Part shown: in pieces, positions 1-8,963 of the stretch
Layout of the letters: each line of letters begins with the position of its first letter
How positions within the stretch are numbered: position 1 is the first letter of the stretch
NCBI GenBank assembly: GCA_021775735.1
Contig: JAJFHG010000010.1
Location: 1-64,000, forward strand
DNA: 64,000 nt
DNA from: Hyphomicrobiaceae bacterium
GTDB lineage: Bacteria; Pseudomonadota; Alphaproteobacteria; Rhizobiales; Hyphomicrobiaceae
Reading direction: 5' to 3'
Notes under the pieces: generated by a model
Told to the model about the DNA's origin: nothing
Database searches by the model: none
What the model saw: only the letters and a program-made list of their open reading frames with translations
Made by a program: the position numbers and the translations under genes

Positions 1-38
1 TATAAGAGTGCGAATTCAATACTTGGTGTGAGAGAGCG

Positions 39-479
39 ATGACGGTTCATATGATTAAGTTGTGCGTCGGTGCAGGCTCTATTGAAGACCTCGCCAATTG
101 GCAGCACGATCATCGCACGAAGTACTGGGATAGGGTTGGGCAATCATGCGCCTATCATACAACTCGCCAACGCCCAAAGCGGCAAGATGAAATTCTGGAT
201 GGCGGGTCGATCTACTGGGTGATCAAAGGAACTATCCAGGTGCGCCAGCGCTTACTTGGGTTTGAGAGTGTCCAAAGTGAAAAGGGGCATGCCGCGTGTG
301 CGTTGTTGCTCGACCCCGCACTTGTTCCGGTCCAACCCCAACCCCGCCGCGCTTTTCAAGGCTGGCGTTACCTTGACGCTGAGGATGCCCCAACAGATCT
401 TGGCGTTGATGCAGGCCAGGGCCTGCTCGATATGCCTCTTAAGTTGCGCCAGGAACTCGCCGCCTTGTGCCTGCTGTAA
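39..479 (+). CDS. DUF1489 family protein
   Basis: A 146-residue protein of the DUF1489 family, small soluble proteins of unknown function known mainly from alphaproteobacteria. The family pattern is easy to see: an N-terminal IKLCVGAGSIEDL block, a central HTTRQRPKR and YWVIKG segment, a QRLLGF stretch, and a C-terminal FQGWRYLDAEDAPTDL block. Length matches the family (about 140-150). The ATG at 39 follows a purine-rich GAGAGAG, a reasonable ribosome site. No signal peptide or membrane segment. It stands alone, 60 bases before the aminotransferase on the same strand. Family is clear; function is unknown. Confidence 0.9.
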   Translation: MTVHMIKLCVGAGSIEDLANWQHDHRTKYWDRVGQSCAYHTTRQRPKRQDEILDGGSIYWVIKGTIQVRQRLLGFESVQSEKGHAACALLLDPALVPVQPQPRRAFQGWRYLDAEDAPTDLGVDAGQGLLDMPLKLRQELAALCLL

Positions 480-539
480 CGACGTGCATATCTGAGCGAA
501 CGCCGAAGTCACCTCACATCTCCGCCAGGTCTTTCTGAA

Positions 540-1640
540 ATGGCTCGTCCTAAGTTTACAGACATCGTTGCCGCACTTCCGGATTTTGTTCCGTTTGTTG
601 GCCCCGAAGCACAAGAACGCAAACAAGGGTATTCGTTTCGTGTCCGCCTCGGCGCCAATGAAAGTGTGTTTGGGCCAAGCCCAAAGGCGATTGCGGCCAT
701 GGAAGCCGCAGCCCATGAAAATTGGAAATACGCCGACCCTGATAACTTTGACTTGCGCAGCGCTATTGCGGCGCATCACAATGTAGCGTTGTCAAATGTT
801 GTGGTGGGCGAGGGCATTGATGGCTTACTTGGCCTCACAGTCAGGATGTTTGCAGCACCAGGCGATGCCATCATCACATCAGATGGCGCTTATCCGACAT
901 TTAATTTTCATGTCGTGTCGCACGGCGCGGCATTGATTAAAGTCCCCTTTGTTGATGACCGAGAAGACTTGATCGGGCTTGCAACATCAGCACGAAAGCA
1001 CAATGCGCGCATCGTATATGTGTCAAATCCCAACAATCCAATGGGGACGTGGTGGCCAGCCTCTGAGATAGCAAAGCTCCACGCCGCACTTCCAGCGCAA
1101 ACGCTTCTCGTCTTAGATGAAGCCTATGCCGACACGGCCCCGACCAATGCGATACCTGAACTCGACGTCACGTCCGCTAATATCATTCGCTACAGAACCT
1201 TTTCAAAAGCCTATGGTTTGGCGGGCGCGCGTATCGGTTATGCGATAGCCGATGAGAAGACGATCGCGGGCTTTGAAAGGGTGCGCAACCATTACGGCAT
1301 CAATCGTGTGGGCCAGGTTGGTGCTTTGGCAGCCCTGTTTGATCAAGCCTATCTCAGGGGTGTGGTGCAGGAGATCTCGGCCGCGCGTGAGGCCATAACA
1401 GCCATTGCTCAAAAACATAATCTCTCTGCGATCCCATCTGCTGCGAATTTTGTGGCCATTGATTGTGGTGGCAGGGGGCAAAAGGCAGAGCAAGTGCTAT
1501 CTGGTTTGCTGGAGGCAGGTGTTTTTGTGCGCCGCCCAGGCGTTGCTCCGCTCAATCGCTGTATTCGCGTGTCGTGTGGTCGGGGCGAAGACCTTGCCAT
1601 CTTTGAGCAAGCGCTCACGTCGGTTCTTGCCGTACTCTAA
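540..1640 (+). CDS. PLP-dependent aminotransferase, HisC-like
   Basis: A 366-residue fold-type I aminotransferase closest in pattern to histidinol-phosphate aminotransferase (HisC). Such enzymes move an amino group between an amino acid and a 2-oxo acid using pyridoxal phosphate in the cytosol. Visible marks are the LGANESVFGPSP substrate-binding start, SNPNNPMG, LDEAYAD, and TFSKAYGLAGARIGY, whose lysine (about residue 223) should form the Schiff base. The C-terminal RVSCGR holds the carboxylate-binding arginine. Not in a his operon here, and many alphaproteobacteria carry several HisC paralogs, so an aromatic or other amino-acid aminotransferase is equally possible. No gene symbol is assigned. 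Confidence 0.88.
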   Translation: MARPKFTDIVAALPDFVPFVGPEAQERKQGYSFRVRLGANESVFGPSPKAIAAMEAAAHENWKYADPDNFDLRSAIAAHHNVALSNVVVGEGIDGLLGLTVRMFAAPGDAIITSDGAYPTFNFHVVSHGAALIKVPFVDDREDLIGLATSARKHNARIVYVSNPNNPMGTWWPASEIAKLHAALPAQTLLVLDEAYADTAPTNAIPELDVTSANIIRYRTFSKAYGLAGARIGYAIADEKTIAGFERVRNHYGINRVGQVGALAALFDQAYLRGVVQEISAAREAITAIAQKHNLSAIPSAANFVAIDCGGRGQKAEQVLSGLLEAGVFVRRPGVAPLNRCIRVSCGRGEDLAIFEQALTSVLAVL

Positions 1641-1645
1641 GAACC

Positions 1646-2455
1646 TTAGGGCCAAGTGCGCAGCGCATCTTCAGCAAACTCCCACTCCGGCGTAACAAGT
1701 CTCGTACCGCTCACGACGTCATACCAGGGGCTGCCAGAGGCGTCGTTTGGATTTTTCAGGATGTGCATGTCCTGGGTGGGCATATAGCTTTGCAGAAGCA
1801 GGAATTTTTTCTTACCAGTTTCAGGGTGGACCACGACATCAACAACCAGGATCGCATGACCTGGAAACCCACCTTTGATGAACACATCACCGATCGCAAT
1901 TTTGGTCACAGGCTTGGGGGTTAACTCGCGCTCGAGAGAATAGGTGCCGGCATAAGCAAATACGCGGATCATGTATTTTCGAAAGGCCGCGTAAGAGGAG
2001 GAAGCGGTGCGACGAAACACGATTGGTTTGCCTTTGGTATTGTTGAACGCAATGCGCGTGTGGCGCTTGCTGGCATATTGCCACTCGGCGCGCAGACGCA
2101 TGATGGCGTCAGCACACTGTTGAAGGTCGCGCTTTCCAATATCGATATCGACAACCCCGACGTGAACATCCTGGCGCCACTTCCGACCACCGCTATAGAG
2201 CATGACCGGACTGTCCGGTGACTTCATCGGCAAGCCGCGTAGCCAAGCGGCCCAGCTTGTGGATGGCATGGCTTTTCGCACATATCCTGGCGGCGGTGAG
2301 ATGGCTTTAGAAAGTGTGCGTTGGCTTGCCGGTTGTGCAGCATGCCAAGCATAACTTTGCTCTGCGAGAGATGGTGTAGACATTGCCAAAAGGAGAACGA
2401 TTGAGGCACCAGCGATGCGGTATGGCTCAAGTATCAAAAGAAGGTTTGGGGTCAT
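1646..2455 (-). CDS. DUF4846 family secreted protein
   Basis: About 269 residues from the ATG at 2455; an upstream TTG at 2527 is possible but adds a poor N-terminus. Residues 1-31 look like a signal peptide (hydrophobic GASIVLLLAMSTPSLA), so the product is probably periplasmic. The body carries the DUF4846 pattern: YAGTYSLERELTP, IAIGDVFIKGGFPGHA, a lysine-rich KKKFLLLQSYMPTQDMHIL, and a closing PWYDV. The FIKGGFPGHA segment with its conserved histidine suggests an enzyme-like or binding pocket, but no activity is established for the family. It converges with the aminotransferase, with only 5 bases between the ends. Confidence 0.85.
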   Translation of the reverse strand: MTPNLLLILEPYRIAGASIVLLLAMSTPSLAEQSYAWHAAQPASQRTLSKAISPPPGYVRKAMPSTSWAAWLRGLPMKSPDSPVMLYSGGRKWRQDVHVGVVDIDIGKRDLQQCADAIMRLRAEWQYASKRHTRIAFNNTKGKPIVFRRTASSSYAAFRKYMIRVFAYAGTYSLERELTPKPVTKIAIGDVFIKGGFPGHAILVVDVVVHPETGKKKFLLLQSYMPTQDMHILKNPNDASGSPWYDVVSGTRLVTPEWEFAEDALRTWP

Positions 2456-3674
2456 ATTTATTGGATGCGATCGCTTTTTATTGGACGCGTAGACTGATAA
2501 CAAATTTTGCGAAAACACATCGGCCAAGGGTCAAGTCGCAAGGGTCAAGTCGATGGCAAAGCATGTACGATCATAATCGCGCAATTAGGTCATACAAAGA
2601 CGACATGGTCGCCGCAACGCGGTGCTGACATGAACGAGCCACAGCAAACATGCGAAAGCCCGGTCCAATGATTGCCAGAATGTGGCGTTCTTGGCCGGGC
2701 CTTGCACATTTTTGATCTGAGACAATGGTTCCAAGTGGTGTCGCGGTGGAGAGATGTCGATGTACAAGGGTCTTGGCTGCTAGAGCCGGATCGAAACATC
2801 ATTTTATCTCTCTGCTTTGCGACGTCTTTATTGTCTCCACCAATCAAAGTTTGGTTTTCTGAAGATCCGCGTGTCGATCATAACGGTATTGGACGGGTTC
2901 CAGAGTGTGAACGCTTTCGCTCAAGGGCTGCATCATGCTTTTGAGTTGAACACCTACCTCAATTGGGGACCTCCATTGGGTCCCTTACAAATCGACCTTA
3001 CAAAGTGATCAATCACAGTGAAAGACCGTATGGTGGTGTGCCAAAAGTAGTCTGCGTTTATTCCTCCATCATCGCGATTATCGTTCACATGCCTGTCACT
3101 CACCTGTGCGGCCGAATACTCCGTCACCGCAGGTACACGCCTTCACGTTAGATGTGACACCTTATCTTCAGTTCAAGTTTCAAATTGTCTGGGGTGCCGC
3201 TTACATGTGCTGCTCATTTGGTTAGCTGCACGTTTCACGTGCAGGGCAATCCAATGCAGAGCCTCATGGCTGGGCGATCACATGCATCACGCCTTGGAAG
3301 TAGACGGGACCTTTGTAAAAGGCGTCGGTCTCAAGACGTACCGATGCAAATTACCATGCCGCGCTGTCAGCACATACAAGTGGCTTTAGCTGGTCAGGGG
3401 GAAACATTTTCATAGACCTCCCTTGTTTTATGGTTGCCTCAAGCTTGCGCCCGGAAAAACGCTCTGTCAATGCACAAATTTTATCTGCATCTCGCTGTGC
3501 TCTGCGTTTTAAAGCACCCATAGGTCTCATTCTGCATGCTGTCGGAGTGCTTGATCAAGAGGTTAACGGTTTCTTGAGGCAGAGCTTTTAATTTTATCTT
3601 TTCAGTAGAGCTGTGGGCGCTACGTAAAACTGATGTGCCTTAACGTAGAATAGTAGAATAAGAGAGGACAGTTC
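2456..3674. other. gene-poor spacer, 1.2 kb
   Basis: I see no convincing gene here. Short open frames exist on both strands but have no recognisable domains, ribosome sites or codon signal. Two small structures stand out: a perfect-but-one 14-bp tandem repeat at 2526-2553 and a short hairpin with GGGACC/GGTCCC arms near 2965-2985. The stretch may hold decayed genes that I cannot recognise. Confidence 0.5.
2526..2553. repeat. 14-bp tandem duplication
   Basis: AAGGGTCAAGTCGC at 2526-2539 is followed at once by AAGGGTCAAGTCGA at 2540-2553; they differ only in the last base. It sits at the far N-terminal edge of the DUF4846 reading frame, which supports placing that gene's start downstream at 2455. 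Confidence 0.8.
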
Positions 3675-3980
3675 ATGCGATCCATCGCGTCATTCGCGTC
3701 ACTCCTTGCACTTGGATTGTTGGTCGGGGCTGTTTTGACTATGGCGAGTAACGGCTCGGGTGAATCCAGCGCACTTGCAAACGGTGTTGATGGCACTGGC
3801 GGGCTTGAGTTTCGCTCACTTCTCATCGGTTTGCTGCTCGGGCTGATGTTGTCCAACCTCTCTCGTGTTCCATGGGCCGAATTTCCGCGTCGTATTGTTG
3901 CCTGGGTGCTGAGCTACGAGCACAATTTCTTCTATGCTGGAGTCGCAACAGTTTTAGTGATTATTTTGATTTTCTATTAA
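3675..3980 (+). CDS. small two-helix membrane protein
   Basis: A 101-residue protein of unknown function. A hydrophobic N-terminus (residues 8-24) looks like a signal anchor. Residues about 47-61 (LLIGLLLGLML) and 86-101 (VATVLVIILIFY) are further hydrophobic spans, so an inner-membrane location is likely. The ATG follows a good GAGAGGA ribosome site. It lies 195 bases before the RTX gene on the same strand; no functional link can be shown. Not recognised beyond that. Confidence 0.65.
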   Translation: MRSIASFASLLALGLLVGAVLTMASNGSGESSALANGVDGTGGLEFRSLLIGLLLGLMLSNLSRVPWAEFPRRIVAWVLSYEHNFFYAGVATVLVIILIFY

Positions 3981-4175
3981 GGTTTGTCGCACAACTCCTG
4001 CGGACTGCACCTGCAATACACATTTAAATATCGTTCTTTTGAGATTTGAGGCAATTTTTCTTGAGTTACCTAAAATTGTTCCCAGTTCAAAAATCCCGTC
4101 TTTAGACCCAAGAGTTAGGTTGTCCCTGTAAATGCATGAGGCGGTGGGGCCTCAACAAGCGGGATCGATGGAAAA

Positions 4176-6026
4176 ATGGCGACGACCAGAACGGGTACAA
4201 CTGGCAAAGATACATTTGAAGCGGATCTCGAAGCGGAAATCTTTGATGGTTTGCGCGAGTACGACACGGTTTCCTATCGCGGCGCAACCGAGGGTCTGAC
4301 ACTGGATCTGGCCGATCTAGCAAACAGCACAGGGTTTGCAGCGGGCGACAGCTTTGTTGGCATCGAACGTTTTCTGCTGTCTCACTTTGCCGATACATTC
4401 TTTGGTTCTGCTGGCAACGACGCCGTCAACGGCGCAGACGGCGATGACTTCCTCTATGGCGGTGATGGTCGCGACTCACTCACAGGCCACGTAGGTAACG
4501 ACTCGCTATTTGGCGAAAATGGCGACGACGGCATGTTTGGTGGCGGCGGCCATGATCGGTTGTCAGGCGGTGAGGGCAATGATGGCCTTCGCGGTGACGG
4601 CGGAGATGATTACCTTGACGGCGGCGCAGGTGCGGACCGCCTGTTCGGGGGCACAGGCAATGACGTTCTGATTGGCGGTACGGGTGACGATACCGTTACA
4701 GGCGACGCCGGCGATGATGTTCTCGTCTATACGATTGGCGATGGCGCAGATACGCTCAACGGTGGTGTTGGCAATGACACCTTGGTCTTCAGTTTGACGT
4801 CTGGTGATTTCAACCAGGACATTGAAGACGACCTTCGCAATCTGCAGGCTCATCTTGAAGGCCGCCTTACAGCAGTTGGTGGAGACGCCAGTGTGCTGCA
4901 GGGCGAAGCTGATGGTACGATGACCAACTTTGTCCATCTTGGTTTTTCATTGTCGACGATTGAAAATGTTACGGTTGAGTTTGACGGTGTGCAATCAGGT
5001 TTGTCGGACTTTATTGACGGGCTTGCGCCCCAACCGATGACTCTTGTTGATGAGCCGGGAAATCAAACACTCGTTGGTGGTGATGGCGATGACACCATCG
5101 TCGCGGGTCGTGGCAATGATGTTTATGACGGTGGCGCGGGGATTGATACACTCGACATGAGTGGCGCTGGTAATCGTGCAACAGTGGATCTCAACAGCGG
5201 GACAGCCCGCGGCCTCGGCCGAGATAGTGTTGCCAACATTGAAAATGTCATCGGCTCAGATGGCAATGACCGGATCAATGGTGCTGGCGATAACAATCAG
5301 CTTGATGGCGGCGCGGGCAATGATCGCCTCAACGGACGTGGTGGTGATGACACGCTGATAGGCGGCGCTGGTAATGATCGCTTGAATGGTGGTTCAGGCA
5401 ATGACGTTCTCGTAGATGGTGAGGGCAACGACCGTATTTCAGGCGGCAATGGTAATGATACCGTTATTGCTGGCTCAGGTCGCGACGTCTTTAACGGTGG
5501 ACGTGGCTTTGACACCATTGATTTTTCAAATGCTGCCGCTGCACTCGAGATCAATTTGGGTCGCCGCACTGTCAAAGGTGACGGAAATGATCGCATTTCA
5601 AATTTTGAATCTGTGATTGGCTCAGAATTTGATGACACGATCTTGGGTAGTAACCGTGCTGGCGAAGTGCTGAACGGTGGCGCAGGTGACGATGTCATTC
5701 GGTCATTGCGAGGCTCTGATAGCCTAACGGGTGGCGATGGTTCTGATACGTTTGTGTTCGTAAAAAGTGATGTGGTTCGTGGACGTCGCGAATACGGTGC
5801 CGACGAGATTGAAGATTTCTCGACAGAAGACAGCCTGGATGCCTCAAGCTTCTTCTCAGGCAGCTTTGATGCCAACCAAGTGTTCAGCCTGGTTGAAAAT
5901 GGTGACGACACAGTCCTGTCAGCTCAAATTGGTCGTGGTGGAGCGTTCGTTGATTTTGCACAGATCAATGGCGTTACGGGCCTGACCATTGCAGATATGA
6001 TCGATGACGGCATGTTAATCGTCTAG
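4176..6026 (+). CDS. RTX (haemolysin-type calcium-binding repeat) protein
   Basis: A 616-residue protein built largely from glycine/aspartate nonapeptides of the form GGxGxDxLx, which fold into calcium-binding parallel beta-rolls outside the cell. Two repeat blocks are clear, about residues 79-205 (GGDGRDSLTG, GGTGNDVLIGG) and 298-520 (GGDGDDTIVAG, GGAGNDRLNG). The spacer between them, about 206-290, has no repeats and no recognised catalytic domain. There is no N-terminal signal peptide. RTX proteins usually leave by a type I secretion system using an uncleaved C-terminal signal, which fits the acidic, hydroxyl-rich end. No secretion genes are adjacent. Could be a surface or biofilm protein; toxin activity cannot be inferred. 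Confidence 0.9.
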   Translation: MATTRTGTTGKDTFEADLEAEIFDGLREYDTVSYRGATEGLTLDLADLANSTGFAAGDSFVGIERFLLSHFADTFFGSAGNDAVNGADGDDFLYGGDGRDSLTGHVGNDSLFGENGDDGMFGGGGHDRLSGGEGNDGLRGDGGDDYLDGGAGADRLFGGTGNDVLIGGTGDDTVTGDAGDDVLVYTIGDGADTLNGGVGNDTLVFSLTSGDFNQDIEDDLRNLQAHLEGRLTAVGGDASVLQGEADGTMTNFVHLGFSLSTIENVTVEFDGVQSGLSDFIDGLAPQPMTLVDEPGNQTLVGGDGDDTIVAGRGNDVYDGGAGIDTLDMSGAGNRATVDLNSGTARGLGRDSVANIENVIGSDGNDRINGAGDNNQLDGGAGNDRLNGRGGDDTLIGGAGNDRLNGGSGNDVLVDGEGNDRISGGNGNDTVIAGSGRDVFNGGRGFDTIDFSNAAAALEINLGRRTVKGDGNDRISNFESVIGSEFDDTILGSNRAGEVLNGGAGDDVIRSLRGSDSLTGGDGSDTFVFVKSDVVRGRREYGADEIEDFSTEDSLDASSFFSGSFDANQVFSLVENGDDTVLSAQIGRGGAFVDFAQINGVTGLTIADMIDDGMLIV

Positions 6027-6080
6027 ATCGGCACACCTTCAATCTGGATTGCAACACGGCCACCCGGTCAAGAAAGGTTG

Positions 6081-7067
6081 CTATTCACCACCACCATTGT
6101 CTTGTGTGACGTTGCCATTTTTGTCGTAGATATAGCCATCCAATAGCTTGCCCTTGTTGTCGTGATATGGGCTGTTGGCTATGCTTGGTCTGCGTTTACG
6201 GCGTTTTTGATATTTCTTTTTGCGTTTTGCAACTTGCTTGCATCGGGCGACTTTTGCCCCACACTTATTAATCACAGAACATAGCGCCTTGCGACTTTTC
6301 TTGAGCTGCAAGGTGGCCGAAAATGGTGGCGCATCGATGCTGACCGTTTGTCCGGTCATCAAGTCAGAGACCAAATTGCCCGCAGCGCGAAATCCGGAGC
6401 CATCGGCGTCTTGGGCGAGGCTTACCTCGCCGTTCATTTCCTGCACGCTAGCAGAAATGGAATAGACGGTGCCATCGGAAAAGCGCATTGGGATCAATGC
6501 AGGCACACCGCTGCCTACTACACCACCTTTGGCGGCAAACCCTTGGCGAATGCGTTCGTCAAACTCCGGGTACGCGCCGCGTTTGGATTCACGTAGGATA
6601 CCTACAAGGCGTCGTTCGCCAGCGCAGTGAAATAATAGCTCGACACCGTCGGAAGCGACAGCCGCCGCCATTTCTCGGGCGTTGCCTTCGTCCATTTCAT
6701 AGCTTCTGAGCCGCCACGGTGTTGCTCCGGGTTCAGCGGAGACCGTTTCGAGGCGGGCGGATTTTATTGTTTTGGGTTTTGTGTTTGCAGGACGTGTTTT
6801 TGTTGGTGCGGGGTCGGCTCCCAACTTGCGCACATAAGCACGCGCCAAGTCTGCGTAAAAGCCTTTTGGGTAGGCGTTGAGAAATGCCTCCCACGCTTCA
6901 ATGGTGCCCAGCTCTTTGGCATCGCTAAAGGCTTCTTTCTGTTCCGCGTTGGCGTTACGCGCTTGGGCAGGGGATGTGGCGAAAAAATCGGTAGTACGCA
7001 TGCTGACGCCTGACGTGGCGAGGGGCAAAGCCAAAAAGACTGAAAATAGTGCAATGACACGGCGCAT
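6081..7067 (-). CDS. secreted protein of unknown function
   Basis: A 328-residue protein starting with a signal peptide (MRRVIALFSVFLALPLATS). Residues about 43-78 carry EAWEAFLNAYPKGFYADLAR, a helical motif often seen in periplasmic caspase-like or Sel1-type proteins of alphaproteobacteria. A middle region (about 115-255) is beta-rich with two spaced cysteines. The tail has a strongly basic run near 285-297 (KRKKKYQKRRKRR) followed by a glycine/asparagine end. No enzyme motif is seen. It converges with the RTX gene and is divergent from the hydrolase at 7318. Function not recognised. Confidence 0.7.
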   Translation of the reverse strand: MRRVIALFSVFLALPLATSGVSMRTTDFFATSPAQARNANAEQKEAFSDAKELGTIEAWEAFLNAYPKGFYADLARAYVRKLGADPAPTKTRPANTKPKTIKSARLETVSAEPGATPWRLRSYEMDEGNAREMAAAVASDGVELLFHCAGERRLVGILRESKRGAYPEFDERIRQGFAAKGGVVGSGVPALIPMRFSDGTVYSISASVQEMNGEVSLAQDADGSGFRAAGNLVSDLMTGQTVSIDAPPFSATLQLKKSRKALCSVINKCGAKVARCKQVAKRKKKYQKRRKRRPSIANSPYHDNKGKLLDGYIYDKNGNVTQDNGGGE

Positions 7068-7317
7068 ATCAAAAAGTTCTCCTGGGTACTGGCTCCCGGT
7101 CTGCCAGTCACGTCACAAATACGCTTTTGGTCATACCAGTCTTTGACGGGCGCGCATACCAAAGTGCGTGTAATTTGGCACCCGTGTTTAACGCGGATGC
7201 ATTGCAAACGGGCGTGTACATGGCGCTGTCATATTTTCACCTGTTCACACGGTAATGAAGGGCTGGCGTCCTAGCGTGTTGAGACACGGGGCGCATCAGA
7301 ACCAGGGACAGTTCCTT

Positions 7318-8121
7318 ATGATTTGGCTCCGCCGTGCAGGCTATTTATGCGTCAGTCTTTATTTGGGGCTTGTCGGTGCGATGTATGTCGGCCAGCGCAG
7401 CTTGTTCTTTGTCACCGACGATGGTGGTGCTTTGGCGGCGGCGAATTGGATGGCGATTGCCAACAGCGCGCGCGTGACGCTGACGACGTCGGACGGCGAG
7501 ACCATTGCAGCTTGGTATGTAGCGCCGCAAGATGACAAGCCTGTGTTTTTGTATCTTGCGGGCAAGAGCGGTCGTTTGGTCGTCAAGAAGTGGCGCTGGG
7601 CGCGGATTCACAAACGCGGTTATGGTGTTTTGGCCATTTCCTATCGCGGCTATCCAGGCTCAACAGGAAGTCCGAGTGAGGCTGGCTTCGTTCGTGATGC
7701 GGAGGCAGCTTACCAGTGGTTACGCCAGCAATTTCCAGCCAACCGTATTGTGATCCATGGCCTGTCGATGGGTAGTGGAGTTGGCGTCGCGTTGGCTGAA
7801 AAAGTCGATGCGCGTGGGCTCATATTGGAGGCACCGTTCACTGCTGCCGTTGATGTCGCCGCGGAGCAGTATCCTTACATACCCGTCCAGATGTTGATGC
7901 GCGATCCGTTTCTATCGCGCGAGCGCATCGCAAATATCAACATGCCGCTTCTTATCGCGCATGGCACGCGCGATACCATTATTCCATTCGCCCATGGCAA
8001 ACGGCTTTTTGCGCGCGCCAAAGAGCCAAAGACCTTTGTTGCTATGAACGGAAGCGATCACTCCACGCTGACCCGCGACGGTCTTTATCCGCATATCTGG
8101 AGATTTCTAGAAGCCAAATGA
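7318..8121 (+). CDS. alpha/beta hydrolase, membrane-anchored
   Basis: A 267-residue serine hydrolase of the BEM46/ABHD13-like group. An N-terminal hydrophobic helix (about residues 6-24) probably anchors it in the inner membrane. The triad is visible: the nucleophile serine in HGLSMGSG, the aspartate in HGTRDTIIP and the histidine in GSDHSTL. ISYRGYPGSTGSPSE is typical of this group. I chose the ATG at 7318 because the extension back to 7255 reads like upstream sequence and the helix then starts the protein; RBS support is modest. Substrate unknown; esterase or acylhydrolase activity is likely. Confidence 0.85.
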   Translation: MIWLRRAGYLCVSLYLGLVGAMYVGQRSLFFVTDDGGALAAANWMAIANSARVTLTTSDGETIAAWYVAPQDDKPVFLYLAGKSGRLVVKKWRWARIHKRGYGVLAISYRGYPGSTGSPSEAGFVRDAEAAYQWLRQQFPANRIVIHGLSMGSGVGVALAEKVDARGLILEAPFTAAVDVAAEQYPYIPVQMLMRDPFLSRERIANINMPLLIAHGTRDTIIPFAHGKRLFARAKEPKTFVAMNGSDHSTLTRDGLYPHIWRFLEAK

Positions 8122-8398
8122 GACACCTCACGTGTGTCTGATCCCCATCCCCTGGCGTCGCGATTTCATCGCACCATTTCCTGTGCATGGTGTTGGCCAA
8201 CACCACGTTCTGGCGCGCGTATGCTGCACTTGCGTTGTTCGCGGGGCTTCAGCTTAGACTAAAGTCGTAAATTTATGTTGCAGCACGGCAATTGGCCGCA
8301 ATGAAATATTGATCCTTGTCATCAGAGTAATTCCAATAAGGGCTTAGAATCCCAGTGTTCTCAAGGAAAGGGAACCCACAAGAAGAGGGACTACAATC
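8122..8398. other. intergenic spacer
   Basis: 277 bases between the hydrolase and the cytochrome gene. The final 30 bases are purine-rich (AAGGAAAGGG, AAGAAGAGGG) and give the cytochrome ribosome site. I see no gene. Confidence 0.5.
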
Positions 8399-8815
8399 AT
8401 GAGAAACCTTGTACCAAGTCTCGCGCTCGGCGGATTGATTTTGTTCGCAGGTGCACAAGAAATGCCAGCCCAGGCCGACATGAGCGAAGCAGGAAAGAAG
8501 GCCCTTTCTACTGCAGGTCAAGTTATGTTTGACCGCAGGTGCCGCAGTTGCCATGCCGATGATCCCGGCAAGCGCTCCTATGGACCAAGTTTGATTGGTG
8601 TGATCGGCCGCAAAGCTGGTTCGCTAACAGGCTATGAGTATTCCGATGCCTTGAAAAATTCTGGTTTGGTTTGGAACGAGGCACTTTTGCGTGCCTGGAT
8701 TACCGATAATGATGGCTTGATGCCTGGCACTCGGATGCGTCACGTCTCAATTACCGATAATTCCGAACAAGACTTCCTGCTGGCGTTCTTAAAGGAGCTG
8801 TCTGAAAAGGAGTAG
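8399..8815 (+). CDS. class I cytochrome c, periplasmic
   Basis: A 138-residue c-type cytochrome. The first 27 residues are a Sec signal peptide ending around MPAQA. The haem site is CRSCH (about residues 50-54), with the sixth ligand methionine most likely in LMPGTRM. PSLIGVIGRKAGSLTGYEYSDALKNSG, here described in parts, is the usual cytochrome c2 / c-550 pattern around the haem. It should carry electrons in the periplasm. No oxidase or dehydrogenase gene is adjacent, so its partner is unknown. The gene ends just before a strong bidirectional terminator shared with glnA. Confidence 0.9.
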   Translation: MRNLVPSLALGGLILFAGAQEMPAQADMSEAGKKALSTAGQVMFDRRCRSCHADDPGKRSYGPSLIGVIGRKAGSLTGYEYSDALKNSGLVWNEALLRAWITDNDGLMPGTRMRHVSITDNSEQDFLLAFLKELSEKE

Positions 8816-8892
8816 GTGTCTGTCGTTCTCGCCTTGAATGGTGCGGGTCTCATTCCCGTTTGCAGAGGCGATGAACATAGATTTACAGTCAT

Positions 8893-8929
8893 AAAAAAGC
8901 CCGGAGCAGGTCTGCTCCGGGCTTTTGTT
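8893..8929. terminator. bidirectional rho-independent terminator
   Basis: A perfect stem of AAAAGCCCGGAGCA and its complement around a 4-base loop, with an A-run before and a T-run after. It lies between the convergent cytochrome and glnA genes and can end transcription from both sides. Confidence 0.92.
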
Positions 8930-8963
8930 TTGTCAACTCAAACGCTGTTGTCTGCGCTTTCCC

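Noticed and set aside
2590-3415. Several 60-90-residue ORFs
   Set aside because: Overlapping frames on both strands with no domain, ribosome site or conserved character.
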